Source: Martinezella tropici
GTDB lineage: Bacteria > Pseudomonadota > Alphaproteobacteria > Rhizobiales > Rhizobiaceae
Direction of reading: 5' to 3'
Assembly: GCA_000799755.1 (NCBI GenBank)
Contig: JUHI01000001.1
Coordinates: 1-64,000, forward strand
Length of the DNA stretch: 64,000 bases
The notes under the pieces are model-generated. The model ran no database searches, was not told where the DNA came from, and saw only the letters and a list, made by a program, of their open reading frames with translations. Of this stretch, positions 54,413-63,394 are shown piece after piece; position 1 is the first letter of the stretch; every line of letters begins with the position of its first letter. The translations under genes were made by a program, and so were the position numbers.

Positions 54413-55702
54413 ATGACCCATGCGCCCGACAAGATCTCCGGCTTCTGTCGCGATTGCTTGAGCGAGCAATCGGCGACGCGAACGCGTTGCCGGAGTTGCG
54501 GCAGCCCCCGCCTCGTCTACCACCGGGAGCTTTACGCGCTGACCTTGGCGCATATCGATTGCGACGCCTTCTATGCCTCGATCGAGAAACGTGACAACCC
54601 GGAACTCGCCGACAAGCCGCTCATCGTCGGCGGTGGCAAGCGCGGTGTGGTCTCCACCGCCTGCTACATCGCCCGCATCCATGGCGTGCGATCCGCCATG
54701 CCGATGTTCAAGGCGCTGGAAGCCTGTCCGCAGGCGGTCGTCATTCATCCGAACATGGAGAAATACGTCCGCGTCGGCCGCGAGGTCCGCGCCATGATGC
54801 AGGAGCTGACGCCGCTGGTGCAGCCGCTTTCGATCGACGAAGCCTTTCTCGAGCTCGACGGCACGCAGCGGCTCCATCACGATCCGCCGGCCCGAATCCT
54901 CGCCAAGTTTGCCAAGCGGGTGGAGCAGGAAATAGGCATCACCATCTCGGTCGGCCTTTCCTACTGCAAATTCCTCGCCAAAGTGGCCTCGGATCTGCAG
55001 AAGCCGCGCGGCTTCTCCGTGATCGGCCGCCAAGAGGCTCTCTCCTTCCTCGAGCCACGATCGGTCACGACCATCTGGGGGGTCGGCAAGGCCTTTGCCG
55101 CAACACTCGAAAGCGATGGCATCCGCACCATCGGCCAGCTGCAGACCATGGAGGAAGGCGATCTCATGCGCCGCTATGGCATCATCGGACAGCGGCTTTT
55201 CCGCCTCTCGCGCGGCATCGATGACCGGACCGTGCATCTGAATGATGCGGCAAAGAGCGTGTCTTCAGAAACGACCTTCTTCGAAGATATCTGGCGCCAT
55301 GAGGATCTCGTGCCGATCCTGCGCGATCTCTCCGAGAAGGTTTCCCGGCGCCTGAAGCGCAGCGGCATTGCCGGCCAGACCGTGGTGCTGAAGCTGAAAA
55401 CCTCGGACTTCAAGATCCGCACGCGCAACCGCCGTCTGGAGGACCCGACCCAGCTCGCGGATCGGATCTTCCGTACCGGTCTGCGGTTGCTCGAACCTGA
55501 AACGGATGGCACGAAGTTTCGGCTCATCGGCATCGGCGTCACCGATCTTGGCGATGCCGGGCGTGCCGATCCGCCCGATCTGATCGACGTGCAGGCGACG
55601 CGGCGTGCCGCCGCCGAAGCGGCCATGGACAAGCTGCGAGAAAAATTCGGCACCAAAACAGTCGAGACCGGTTACACATTCGGCGATAAACGCAATAAAT
55701 AA
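54413..55702 (+). CDS. dinB: DNA polymerase IV with N-terminal Cys-rich extension
   Basis: Error-prone Y-family polymerase of the SOS response. The 429-residue protein starts [19 protein letters not shown] at ATG 54413. Before the palm domain it carries a zinc-ribbon-like pair FCRDCL and CRSCGSP (two CxxC), not present in E. coli DinB. Catalytic motifs: [39 protein letters not shown] finger, and [18 protein letters not shown]. The little-finger domain follows. LexA box immediately upstream. Confidence 0.95.
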   Translation: MTHAPDKISGFCRDCLSEQSATRTRCRSCGSPRLVYHRELYALTLAHIDCDAFYASIEKRDNPELADKPLIVGGGKRGVVSTACYIARIHGVRSAMPMFKALEACPQAVVIHPNMEKYVRVGREVRAMMQELTPLVQPLSIDEAFLELDGTQRLHHDPPARILAKFAKRVEQEIGITISVGLSYCKFLAKVASDLQKPRGFSVIGRQEALSFLEPRSVTTIWGVGKAFAATLESDGIRTIGQLQTMEEGDLMRRYGIIGQRLFRLSRGIDDRTVHLNDAAKSVSSETTFFEDIWRHEDLVPILRDLSEKVSRRLKRSGIAGQTVVLKLKTSDFKIRTRNRRLEDPTQLADRIFRTGLRLLEPETDGTKFRLIGIGVTDLGDAGRADPPDLIDVQATRRAAAEAAMDKLREKFGTKTVETGYTFGDKRNK

Positions 55703-55893
55703 CAACAGCTTATAAATATGTCATCGACAGGTGACTTCCGGGTGCGCCGCGGATAACCGCGTCCTGCGCGCGATTCTTTCGCGCGAGAAAGCTCGGATTC
55801 AAACTTTTTTGGTAAATTTCCATTAGGACTTGGATTCTGTAACTTCCGGGCGGCGTGAATTCGTCGTCGATTGTGTTTTGCGTACGGGTTCCT

Positions 55894-56934
55894 ATGCGTC
55901 TATCGGCTGTATCGACCATTTTTCTTGCGTGTCTGACGATCTCAGGCTGCGCTGCCCGAGGCGAGCGCGAAGCCGCGCAAGCCGCTCCGCCTTCGAAAGA
56001 ACTGACCAGTTCCATCGCCAAGACCAGCAGGCCCATGCCGTCGGTCGAAATCGGCGAAACGGTTTCGCGCGTCGAGCGGCAACAGGCTCTGGCGGTGGCG
56101 ATGCCGACGAACCTCCGTCCGGAAGGGCTCATGCCCTCCGACCAGAGTGACGGTGACACGCCCGTCCCGCTTCAGCGGCCGCTCGCCATGCTCGCGCCGT
56201 CAAACCCGGTGCCTCGCTCCCTGCGACAGCAGCCGATGCAGATCTATAGCCATCGTTTCCGCGACGCAAAGCCGATCAACTTCGGCACGTCCACCTCGCC
56301 GCGGAAGCTTGCCGTCCATGGCGTCGACGTCTCGCGCTGGCAGGGCGAGATCGACTGGGACACGCTGCGCACCCAGGGTGCGAACTTCGTGTATATCAAG
56401 GCGACGGATGGCGGCGATCATCTCGACCCCATGTTCAAGAAGAACTGGCGAGCTGCGCAGCAGGCCGGCCTGAAGCACGGCGCCTATCATTTCTTCTATT
56501 GGTGCCGGACCGCCGGAGAGCAGGCCGACTGGTTCATCCGCAACGTGCCGAGGGAAGCAGGAGCGCTGCCGCCCGTCATCGACGTCGAATGGAACGGCGA
56601 ATCGAGCTGCAAGCGGCGCCCCTCGCGCGAGCAGGTGCTCGCCAAGATGCAGGTGTTCATGGACAAGCTGGAAAAGCACTACGGCCAGCGTCCGATCATC
56701 TACACCGCGCCGGATTTCTACCGCGACAATCTGAGCGGCGAATTGCTCAACTATCCCTTCTGGCTGCGCTCCGTCGCCGCGCATCCGTCCAAGGTCTATC
56801 CCGGCCGCAAGTGGCTATTCTGGCAGTATTCCGGCTCCGGCGTCTCCCATGGCGTCGACGGCAGGATCGATCTCAATGCCTTCCATGGCAGCGAACAGGA
56901 CTGGCACAACTGGGTAGCCTCCAGCATCCGCTGA
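55894..56934 (+). CDS. GH25-family lysozyme-like lipoprotein
   Basis: A 346-residue glycoside hydrolase family 25 protein, probably cutting muramic-acid bonds in peptidoglycan. It starts MRLSAVSTIFLACLTISGC at ATG 55894; LTISGC is a lipobox, so it is expected to be a lipoprotein. Residues 20-140 are a disordered linker. The catalytic domain has HGVDVSRWQGEIDW, FVYIKATDGGD and the acid pair PPVIDVEWNGESS. It lies before the L,D-transpeptidase gene, suggesting a cell-wall role. Confidence 0.9.
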   Translation: MRLSAVSTIFLACLTISGCAARGEREAAQAAPPSKELTSSIAKTSRPMPSVEIGETVSRVERQQALAVAMPTNLRPEGLMPSDQSDGDTPVPLQRPLAMLAPSNPVPRSLRQQPMQIYSHRFRDAKPINFGTSTSPRKLAVHGVDVSRWQGEIDWDTLRTQGANFVYIKATDGGDHLDPMFKKNWRAAQQAGLKHGAYHFFYWCRTAGEQADWFIRNVPREAGALPPVIDVEWNGESSCKRRPSREQVLAKMQVFMDKLEKHYGQRPIIYTAPDFYRDNLSGELLNYPFWLRSVAAHPSKVYPGRKWLFWQYSGSGVSHGVDGRIDLNAFHGSEQDWHNWVASSIR

Positions 56935-57127
56935 TCCCTCAAGGGCCTAGATTTCAGCCATCGCCGAAGCAGAGTTTGACCGCTCCGCCTCGGCGATTCT
57001 GTATTCGGCCATAACAAAACAGGCTCGCACTCTGGTGAGCACGGCAAGGCGACGCCTTTCGGCAAGTCTTCCTTAAACTTCAAAGTCTAACCTTGGGTGC
57101 AACGAGTATTGCGTTTTGGTTGTGTCT

Positions 57128-58399
57128 ATGAAGCCATTTTTGTTGCTGGGGCTTGGGCTGTTGTCGGCCACCGCCCTTTCTCACCCTGCCTTTGCCGCGC
57201 AGGATGCCCGTACCCTGCAGATCGTGGTGTCGAAGGACAGGCAATCGCTTGCGGTCTATGACGGCGACAAGGTGATCGCGACCTCGAAGGTTTCGACCGG
57301 CAAGCGCGGCCATACGACGCCGAGCGGCATCTTTTCCATCCTGGAAAAGAAGGTCTATCACGAGTCCAATCTCTATTCGGCAGCGCCCATGCCTTTCATG
57401 CAAAGGCTGACATGGTCAGGGATCGCGCTGCATGAATCCAACTCGGTTCCGAATTATCCGGCGTCCCACGGCTGCGTGCGCATGCCGAAGGCCTTTGCCA
57501 AGATGCTTTACCAGATGACCGAACGCGGCGTGCATGTGGTGATCGCCAATCAGCCACTGGTGCCGCAACCCGTTGAAAATGCAACGCTGTTCCAGCCCCT
57601 GGTAGCGCCGCCGCCCGCACTCTTTTCCGGCATCGAACTTCGGCCGATGACCGCAAGCTTCCTGCCGCAGGCACAGCCCCTGCAAGTCGCGACCAACGAT
57701 GTGACCTCGATCCAGATACCGAAGGCGCAGGAGATCTTTGCGCCGCCACCCGATCCCGCACCGCTCAGCATTCTCATTACCCGGCGCGGCCTGCGTGAAA
57801 ATGTCCGCGACCTCCAGGGCATCCTGAACGGCATGGGCTTCATCACCGGAACCCCCGACGGCATGCTCGGGCCAGCGACAGTGCAGGCGATCGAGGACTT
57901 CAAGAAGGCTCATGACATCAACACGACGGGCGGCCTCGTCAGCCCCGCGTTGATGAAAGCCGTCTACGCCGCCGCCGGCAAGGGCGAACCGCCGAACGGT
58001 GCGATCATGGTCCGACAGAACTTCAAACCGCTCTTCGAGGGCCCGGCCATCATCGCCGAGCCGCAGGAGGCGCTCGGCGTGCATTTCTTCACCGCCAACG
58101 CGATCGACCGCATCAGCGGCAAGGCCGACTGGTTCGGCATGACGCTGGAGGAAGATCTGAGCAAGCAGGCAAAGAAGCGGTACGGCATTACCAGCGAGGA
58201 GCAGTCGCAGTCCTTCGATGCCGCCGGACAGGCGCTCAGCCGCATCACCATTCCCGACGATGTCCGCCATCGCATCGAGGATATACTGACAGCCGGCTCG
58301 TCGCTGACGATTTCCGACACCGGCATCGGGCCGGAAACCGGCAACGAGACCGATTTCATCACCATCACCAACAATGGCGCGTTGGGCAAGAAGGGCTAA
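57128..58399 (+). CDS. L,D-transpeptidase with peptidoglycan-binding domain
   Basis: Forms 3-3 peptidoglycan cross-links or anchors proteins to the wall. The 423-residue exported protein starts MKPFLLLGLGLLSATALSHP (ATG 57128) with a signal peptide to about residue 25. The YkuD domain has the catalytic Cys in YPASHGCVRMPKAFAK. A peptidoglycan-binding segment is at about 225-285 (GLRENVRDLQGILNGMGFI). Rhizobia use L,D-transpeptidases heavily for polar growth. It overlaps the dnaE stop by four bases tail-to-tail. Confidence 0.93.
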   Translation: MKPFLLLGLGLLSATALSHPAFAAQDARTLQIVVSKDRQSLAVYDGDKVIATSKVSTGKRGHTTPSGIFSILEKKVYHESNLYSAAPMPFMQRLTWSGIALHESNSVPNYPASHGCVRMPKAFAKMLYQMTERGVHVVIANQPLVPQPVENATLFQPLVAPPPALFSGIELRPMTASFLPQAQPLQVATNDVTSIQIPKAQEIFAPPPDPAPLSILITRRGLRENVRDLQGILNGMGFITGTPDGMLGPATVQAIEDFKKAHDINTTGGLVSPALMKAVYAAAGKGEPPNGAIMVRQNFKPLFEGPAIIAEPQEALGVHFFTANAIDRISGKADWFGMTLEEDLSKQAKKRYGITSEEQSQSFDAAGQALSRITIPDDVRHRIEDILTAGSSLTISDTGIGPETGNETDFITITNNGALGKKG

Positions 58400-61300
58400 A
58401 CCAACTCGACGTCGATCACGCCCGGCGCCGTGCGCAACGCGGCGGCGATCTCCGGCGTGATGCGGTATTTCTCCGGCAACGCCACCTCGACCTCGCGCAT
58501 TCCTTCCTCCTTGATGACGATGAAGGAGACGAGGCCGTCGCCCTTGGCGTTCAAATGCGCGGCAACGGCCTTCAACGGGCCGGAATCGCGGACATAGACG
58601 CGCAGCGCCTTCTGCATCTGCAGCGATTTTTCCTCCAGCGACTGTGCCGTCTGCAGGCGCAGGCTGATGCCTTCCGGACGCTCATCCGCCTGCGCCGTGA
58701 TGACGAAGGATTTACCGACTTCGAGAACGTCGCGGTACTGGTTGAGCGTTTCCGAGAAGAGCACGGCCTCGAACTGGCCCGAGGCATCGGAGAAGACGAA
58801 GATGCCCATCTTGTTGCCGGTGCGGGTCTTGCGCTCCTGCTTGGAGATGACGGTGCCGGCCAGGCGGCCGTTGCTGGCGCCCTGCTTCACCGCGGCCGAG
58901 AAATCGGCGAAGGGCTGTACGCGCATCTTGTCGAGCACGCTCTTATAGGTATCGAGCGGATGCGCCGTCAGATAGAAGCCGAGCACCTGGAACTCGCGCA
59001 ATAGTCGCTCCGAGGCGAGCCATGGCGTGTAGGACGGGAACACGATCTTTTCCGGGCCTGAGGCGGCACTTCCGAACATGTCGTGCTGGCCACTGCGCTT
59101 GTTTTCCTGCGCCACCTGGGCATAGCCCATGATCCGATCGAGACCGGCGATCAGCTGTGCGCGATCGATCTCGAAGCAATCGAAGGCGCCCGCGCAGATC
59201 AGGCTTTCCAGAACGCGGCGGTTGATCTGCTTGGGGTCGATGCGCAGGCAGAAATCCTCGATACCGGCAAAGGGCTGGTCGCCGCGCACCTCGACGATAT
59301 GGTCCACAGCGGATTCGCCGACGCCCTTGATCGCCGCCAGCGCGTAATAGATGCGATTGTCGCCTGTCTCGAAATGGCGGAACGAGCTCTGCACCGAAGG
59401 CGCGATGACCTCGATGCCCAACCGCTTGGCATCCTGGCGGAAGTCATTGACCTTTTCGGTGTTGGACATGTCGAGCGTCATTGACGCCGCCAGGAACTCC
59501 ACCGGATAATGCGCCTTCATATAGGCGGTCTGGTAGGAAACGATGGCGTAGGCGGCGGCGTGCGACTTGTTGAAGCCGTAGTTCGCGAACTTCGCCAGCA
59601 GATCGAAGATGACGTCGGCCTGTCCCTTCGAAACCTCGTTCTTGATGGCGCCGTCGACGAAGCGCTCGCGCTGCTGGTCCATCTCAGCCTTGATCTTCTT
59701 ACCCATGGCGCGGCGCAGAAGATCGGCCTCGCCGAGCGAATAGCCCGAAAGCACCTGGGCGACCTGCATCACCTGCTCCTGGTAGACGATAACGCCCTGG
59801 GTCTCCTTCAGCAGATAATCGATCTTCGGATGGATCGATTCGATCTCTTCCTCGCCATGCTTGCGGGCATTGTAGACCGGGATATTCTCCATCGGGCCAG
59901 GGCGATAGAGCGCCACGAGCGCGATGATGTCCTCGATGCAGTCCGGCCGCATGCCGATCAGCGCCTTGCGCATGCCGGCACTTTCCACCTGGAACACGCC
60001 GACCGTTTCGCCGCGGGAGAGCATGTCGTAGCTTGGCTTGTCGTCGAGCGGTATGCCGGCGAGGTCGATGGTGAGGCCGCGCTTGGCGACGAAATCGACG
60101 GCGGTCTTCAGGACGGTCAGCGTCTTCAGTCCGAGGAAGTCGAACTTGACGAGGCCGGCCTGCTCGACCCATTTCATGTTGAACTGGGTGACGGGCATGT
60201 CGGAGCGCGGATCGCGATACATCGGCACGAGCTTCGACAGCGGGCGGTCACCGATGACGATACCGGCGGCGTGCGTCGAGGCGTGGCGATAAAGGCCCTC
60301 GATCTTCTGGGCGATATCGAGAAGGCGGGCGACGACCGGCTCCTTGTCCGCTTCCTCCTGGAGACGCGGCTCCTCCTCGATCGCCTTGCTGAGCGGCGTC
60401 GGATTGGCGGGATTGTTCGGCACCAGCTTGCAGATCTTGTCGACCTGGCCATAGGGCATTTCCAGCACGCGGCCGACGTCGCGAAGTGCTGCGCGCGCCT
60501 GCAGCGAACCGAAGGTGATGATCTGCGCCACCTGCTCGCGGCCGTACTTGCCCTGCACGTAGCGGATCACCTCTTCACGCCGGTCCTGGCAGAAGTCGAT
60601 ATCGAAGTCCGGCATCGAGACGCGTTCCGGATTGAGGAAGCGCTCGAACAGCAGCGAGAAGCGCAGCGGATCGACGTCGGTGATCGTCAGCGCGTAGGCC
60701 ACCAGCGAGCCCGCACCGGAACCACGACCGGGGCCGACGGGGATATCGTGGCGCTTGGCCCATTTGATGAAGTCGGCAACGATCAGGAAGTAGCCGGGGA
60801 ACTTCATGCGCTCGATGACGCTCAGCTCGAACTCCAGCCGGTCGCGATATTCCTTCTCCTCGTAGCCCGGCGCCATGCCGAGCAAGGCGAGGCGCTCATC
60901 GAGGCCTTCGACTGCCTGGGCGCGCAGCTCTGCCGCCTCGGCGCGCTCGGCCTCCTCCACATCGTCGGTCGCGCCGGTGAAGCGCGGCAGGATCGACTTG
61001 CGGGTATTGAGAGTGAAGGCGCAGCGCCGGGCGATCTCGACCGTATTCTCGAGCGCCTCTGGCAGATTGGCGAACAGCTTCGCCATGTCGGCGCGGCTCT
61101 TCAGATAGTGATCCGGCGTCAGGCGGAAACGCGTATCGTCGGAGACGATGGCATTGTGCGCGACCGCCATCAGCGCGTCATGCGCATCATAATCATCGCG
61201 CGTCGGGAAAAAGGCCTCGTTGGTGGCAACAAGCGGGATCTCGTGCTCGTAAGCCATCGCGATCATCTTCTGCTCATGACGACGATCATAGGTACCATGG

Positions 61301-61890
61301 CGCTGCAATTCGACATAAAGCCTGTCGCCGAACTGGCGCTTCAGCGTCAGCAGCCGGGAGAGTGCTTGCGCGGCATGCCCTTCCTTAAGGGCCATGTCGA
61401 CAGGGCCGGTGAGTGATCCGGTAAGCGCGATCAAACCCTCCGTGCCGGCTTCATCCAGCCATGACGACGCGATATGAACGGCGTTGTTGCCCTCGCCACC
61501 GAGATAGGCGCGGCTGACGAGATCCACGAGCCGTTCGTAGCCCCGTTCGGAGGCGGCAAGCAGCACGATGGACGGCAGCTTTGCCAACGCCTGTTGTGGC
61601 CCGCGCTTCTCGCCCTCGCCGCCATCCTCCATGTCGATCGAAACCTGGCAGCCGATGATCGGCTGCAGTCCCTCATCCATCGCCTTCTGCGAGAATTCGA
61701 GGGCAACGAAGAGATTGTTGGTATCGGTAATGGCGACAGCCGGCTGACTGTCGCCGACAGCCTTGGCCAATATCTTCTTGAGCGGCAATGCGCCCTCTAG
61801 CAGGGAATAGGCGGAATGAACCCTGAGGTGCACGAATTCCGGCATTTCGCCGACCGGCGCTGCCGCGCCGCTGCCACCTAAGTCCGCCAT
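58396..61890 (-). CDS. dnaE: DNA polymerase III subunit alpha
   Basis: Replicative polymerase of the chromosome. The 1164-residue protein starts MADLGGSGAAAPVGEMPEFV at ATG 61890, with GAAGGG upstream; a longer frame to 61956 has no matching site. N-terminal PHP domain: FVHLRVHSAYSLLEGALPL. Catalytic triad in MPDFDIDFCQDRREEV and the later GPGRGSGAGSLVAY motif. The C-terminal OB domain (AGTVISKQERKTRTG) and the tail ending VIDVELV are intact. Type DnaE1 by length. It is downstream of the micro-ORF on the same strand. Confidence 0.97.
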   Translation of the reverse strand: MADLGGSGAAAPVGEMPEFVHLRVHSAYSLLEGALPLKKILAKAVGDSQPAVAITDTNNLFVALEFSQKAMDEGLQPIIGCQVSIDMEDGGEGEKRGPQQALAKLPSIVLLAASERGYERLVDLVSRAYLGGEGNNAVHIASSWLDEAGTEGLIALTGSLTGPVDMALKEGHAAQALSRLLTLKRQFGDRLYVELQRHGTYDRRHEQKMIAMAYEHEIPLVATNEAFFPTRDDYDAHDALMAVAHNAIVSDDTRFRLTPDHYLKSRADMAKLFANLPEALENTVEIARRCAFTLNTRKSILPRFTGATDDVEEAERAEAAELRAQAVEGLDERLALLGMAPGYEEKEYRDRLEFELSVIERMKFPGYFLIVADFIKWAKRHDIPVGPGRGSGAGSLVAYALTITDVDPLRFSLLFERFLNPERVSMPDFDIDFCQDRREEVIRYVQGKYGREQVAQIITFGSLQARAALRDVGRVLEMPYGQVDKICKLVPNNPANPTPLSKAIEEEPRLQEEADKEPVVARLLDIAQKIEGLYRHASTHAAGIVIGDRPLSKLVPMYRDPRSDMPVTQFNMKWVEQAGLVKFDFLGLKTLTVLKTAVDFVAKRGLTIDLAGIPLDDKPSYDMLSRGETVGVFQVESAGMRKALIGMRPDCIEDIIALVALYRPGPMENIPVYNARKHGEEEIESIHPKIDYLLKETQGVIVYQEQVMQVAQVLSGYSLGEADLLRRAMGKKIKAEMDQQRERFVDGAIKNEVSKGQADVIFDLLAKFANYGFNKSHAAAYAIVSYQTAYMKAHYPVEFLAASMTLDMSNTEKVNDFRQDAKRLGIEVIAPSVQSSFRHFETGDNRIYYALAAIKGVGESAVDHIVEVRGDQPFAGIEDFCLRIDPKQINRRVLESLICAGAFDCFEIDRAQLIAGLDRIMGYAQVAQENKRSGQHDMFGSAASGPEKIVFPSYTPWLASERLLREFQVLGFYLTAHPLDTYKSVLDKMRVQPFADFSAAVKQGASNGRLAGTVISKQERKTRTGNKMGIFVFSDASGQFEAVLFSETLNQYRDVLEVGKSFVITAQADERPEGISLRLQTAQSLEEKSLQMQKALRVYVRDSGPLKAVAAHLNAKGDGLVSFIVIKEEGMREVEVALPEKYRITPEIAAALRTAPGVIDVELV

Positions 61891-62007
61891 CTCATACCCT
61901 TCCGCATGCCTCAATGAATCGGCAGCATTTTCGGCATTACGAACTGCAAAGTCCATAAGTTGCCCCCATCAAATATGGGAACAGCATGTGCAAACGGGGG
62001 ATAAAAC

Positions 62008-62094
62008 TTACATCGCCATCATGATGAGGGAAAAGCTGGCAACGAACATCACGATGGAGGTGAATGCTGCAACGTCTCGAATGATATCGGTCAT
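62008..62094 (-). CDS. Micro-ORF for a 28-residue membrane peptide with SOS control
   Basis: ATG 62094 to TAA 62008, 28 residues. It begins MTDIIRDVAAFTSIVMFVAS, and residues 9-28 are almost wholly hydrophobic, so it is expected to sit in the inner membrane. AAGGAG, seven bases before the ATG, is an excellent ribosome-binding site. A perfect LexA box lies 34 bases upstream, overlapping a TTGACT box. Caulobacter SidA is a 29-residue SOS-induced membrane peptide that inhibits division; this frame has the same design. Identity is inferred, not aligned. Confidence 0.68.
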   Translation of the reverse strand: MTDIIRDVAAFTSIVMFVASFSLIMMAM

Positions 62095-62127
62095 TTACGC
62101 GCTCCTTACTCGTTATGTTTCTTTTTT

Positions 62128-62142
62128 GTTCCATTTTTGTTC
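62128..62142. promoter_or_regulatory. LexA (SOS) box before the micro-ORF
   Basis: GTTC, cattttt, GTTC on the plus strand; on the minus strand it follows TTGACT (-35-like, about 62146-62151) by a few bases, so it sits over the promoter of the micro-ORF and possibly dnaE. A perfect match to the alphaproteobacterial LexA consensus. Confidence 0.8.
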
Positions 62143-62246
62143 GAGAGTCAATAGAAGCATCAATAAATTTCATCACCCGGTTTTTCGGCCCTCGGATGGA
62201 CGCTGGAACGGCCCGACGCTATTGAGATGCGAACAGGGAGATCACG

Positions 62247-62840
62247 ATGAAAACACTTGCCTGCGCTCTCATTCTTCTTTCAGCTGCAACCGCCGCTCAT
62301 GCCGAGGACGCGGTCGCGTCCGGCCGCATCATCGATGCCGCCATCGGCGACTGGAACAAGGACGGCAAGCCGGATCTCGCGCTTCTGGTAGCGCCCGCCC
62401 CGGGCGATGACGCCGACAATCCCATCGGCGTCTACATCTATCTGCGCGACGACGAACATTCCCTGCTGAAGCTGGCCGTCAGCGCTCCGCATAAGATATG
62501 GGGCAGTGTCGAGCCCGGCGGTGTCGTCGGCCAGGAGCCGTCAATCTCGGCGCTGCCGAACGGTTCGATCGCGATCACCTCGCAGAATGACAGCATCGGT
62601 CGCGATCGCTGGGAGCAGACGTTGACGCTTGCCTATCGCAACAACAATTTCGTGGTGGCCGGCTACACCTATGAGTCCCGCGATACGCTCGAACCGGAGA
62701 GCAGTCATAGCTGCGACTACAACGTGCTGACCGGCAAGGTGACGAAGGACGGCAAGACGTTGAAGGCGGATGCCAGAACCGTCAGCATCCAGGATTGGCA
62801 GGACGATATCGGCCAGAAAGCCTGCGGAAACGACCAGTAA
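62247..62840 (+). CDS. Secreted hypothetical protein
   Basis: A 197-residue exported protein starting MKTLACALILLSAATAAHAE, with a signal peptide to about residue 19. The mature part begins with DAVASGRIIDAAIGDWNKDGKPDLALLV, an FG-GAP/VCBS-like strand with Asp-x-Asn-x-Asp-Gly (a calcium-binding-loop look). The rest has no recognised domain; two Cys lie near the end (SHSCDY and KACG). AGGGAGA precedes the ATG. It lies in the divergent gap that holds the LexA box, so SOS influence is possible. Confidence 0.75.
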   Translation: MKTLACALILLSAATAAHAEDAVASGRIIDAAIGDWNKDGKPDLALLVAPAPGDDADNPIGVYIYLRDDEHSLLKLAVSAPHKIWGSVEPGGVVGQEPSISALPNGSIAITSQNDSIGRDRWEQTLTLAYRNNNFVVAGYTYESRDTLEPESSHSCDYNVLTGKVTKDGKTLKADARTVSIQDWQDDIGQKACGNDQ

Positions 62841-62848
62841 CCACGAAT

Positions 62849-62863
62849 GTTCTCTTTTTGTTC
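62849..62863. promoter_or_regulatory. LexA (SOS) box before the DUF5680 gene
   Basis: GTTC, tcttttt, GTTC, a perfect match, eight bases after the stop of the secreted hypothetical and 56 bases before the DUF5680 start. It is placed as an operator over the DUF5680 promoter. Confidence 0.75.
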
Positions 62864-62919
62864 TTTACAAAAACTCCGCTCGATGACATCATGACTGCTC
62901 ACCAAAACTGGAGAGGGTC

Positions 62920-63387
62920 ATGCCGGATCTTGCCGAGCTGAACGATTTCATTGTCATCGCCAAGGCGGAGACCTATGTCGGCGACGGCGAGAGGCTACCG
63001 TCCTGTCGCAGCGGTTCTCATGACATTGGCTATGCGAGCGGCCGCTGGCGCTATCTCGACAGCTATTTCGGCGGCACGGATTTCGCCGGCCAGGAACTTG
63101 TCTGGTGCGACGGCGAGCCGGTATGGGCCATGAATTATTTTGGCCATATTATCGAGCCCGATCTGATCGACGGAACGCGCGCCGGCATCGTCATCAAGGC
63201 GGCGCTGCTGCGCCTCTATCAGGATGAACGACGCTTTCTCGGCGGCTTCGAGCTCGAACATTCATTCGGCCGCTATGTCGACCAAAGCACGGGAGCCTGC
63301 GACCATTTCACCGGCCATGAGGCCATCATGGTGAAAGGGCGCAAGGCCTACGAACTGGATTATCGCGGCGGTCTGATCGTTCCCTAA
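62920..63387 (+). CDS. DUF5680 domain-containing protein, probably SOS-regulated
   Basis: A 155-residue soluble protein starting MPDLAELNDFIVIAKAETYV; GGAGAGG precedes the ATG. The DUF5680 features are IGYASGRWRYLDSYFGGTDFAGQELVW, EPVWAMNYFGHI and YELDYRGGLI. In other bacteria this domain is found alone or fused to helix-turn-helix proteins; the function is unknown. The perfect LexA box upstream is the only clue to its role. It converges on lolD with a seven-base gap. Confidence 0.83.
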   Translation: MPDLAELNDFIVIAKAETYVGDGERLPSCRSGSHDIGYASGRWRYLDSYFGGTDFAGQELVWCDGEPVWAMNYFGHIIEPDLIDGTRAGIVIKAALLRLYQDERRFLGGFELEHSFGRYVDQSTGACDHFTGHEAIMVKGRKAYELDYRGGLIVP

Positions 63388-63394
63388 CAGACAA

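Noticed and set aside
61937..62176. A 79-codon minus-strand frame over the SOS micro-ORF
   Set aside because: It is in another frame from the 28-residue peptide, lacks a ribosome-binding site, and has no hydrophobic or domain character; the 28-codon frame fits the signals better.
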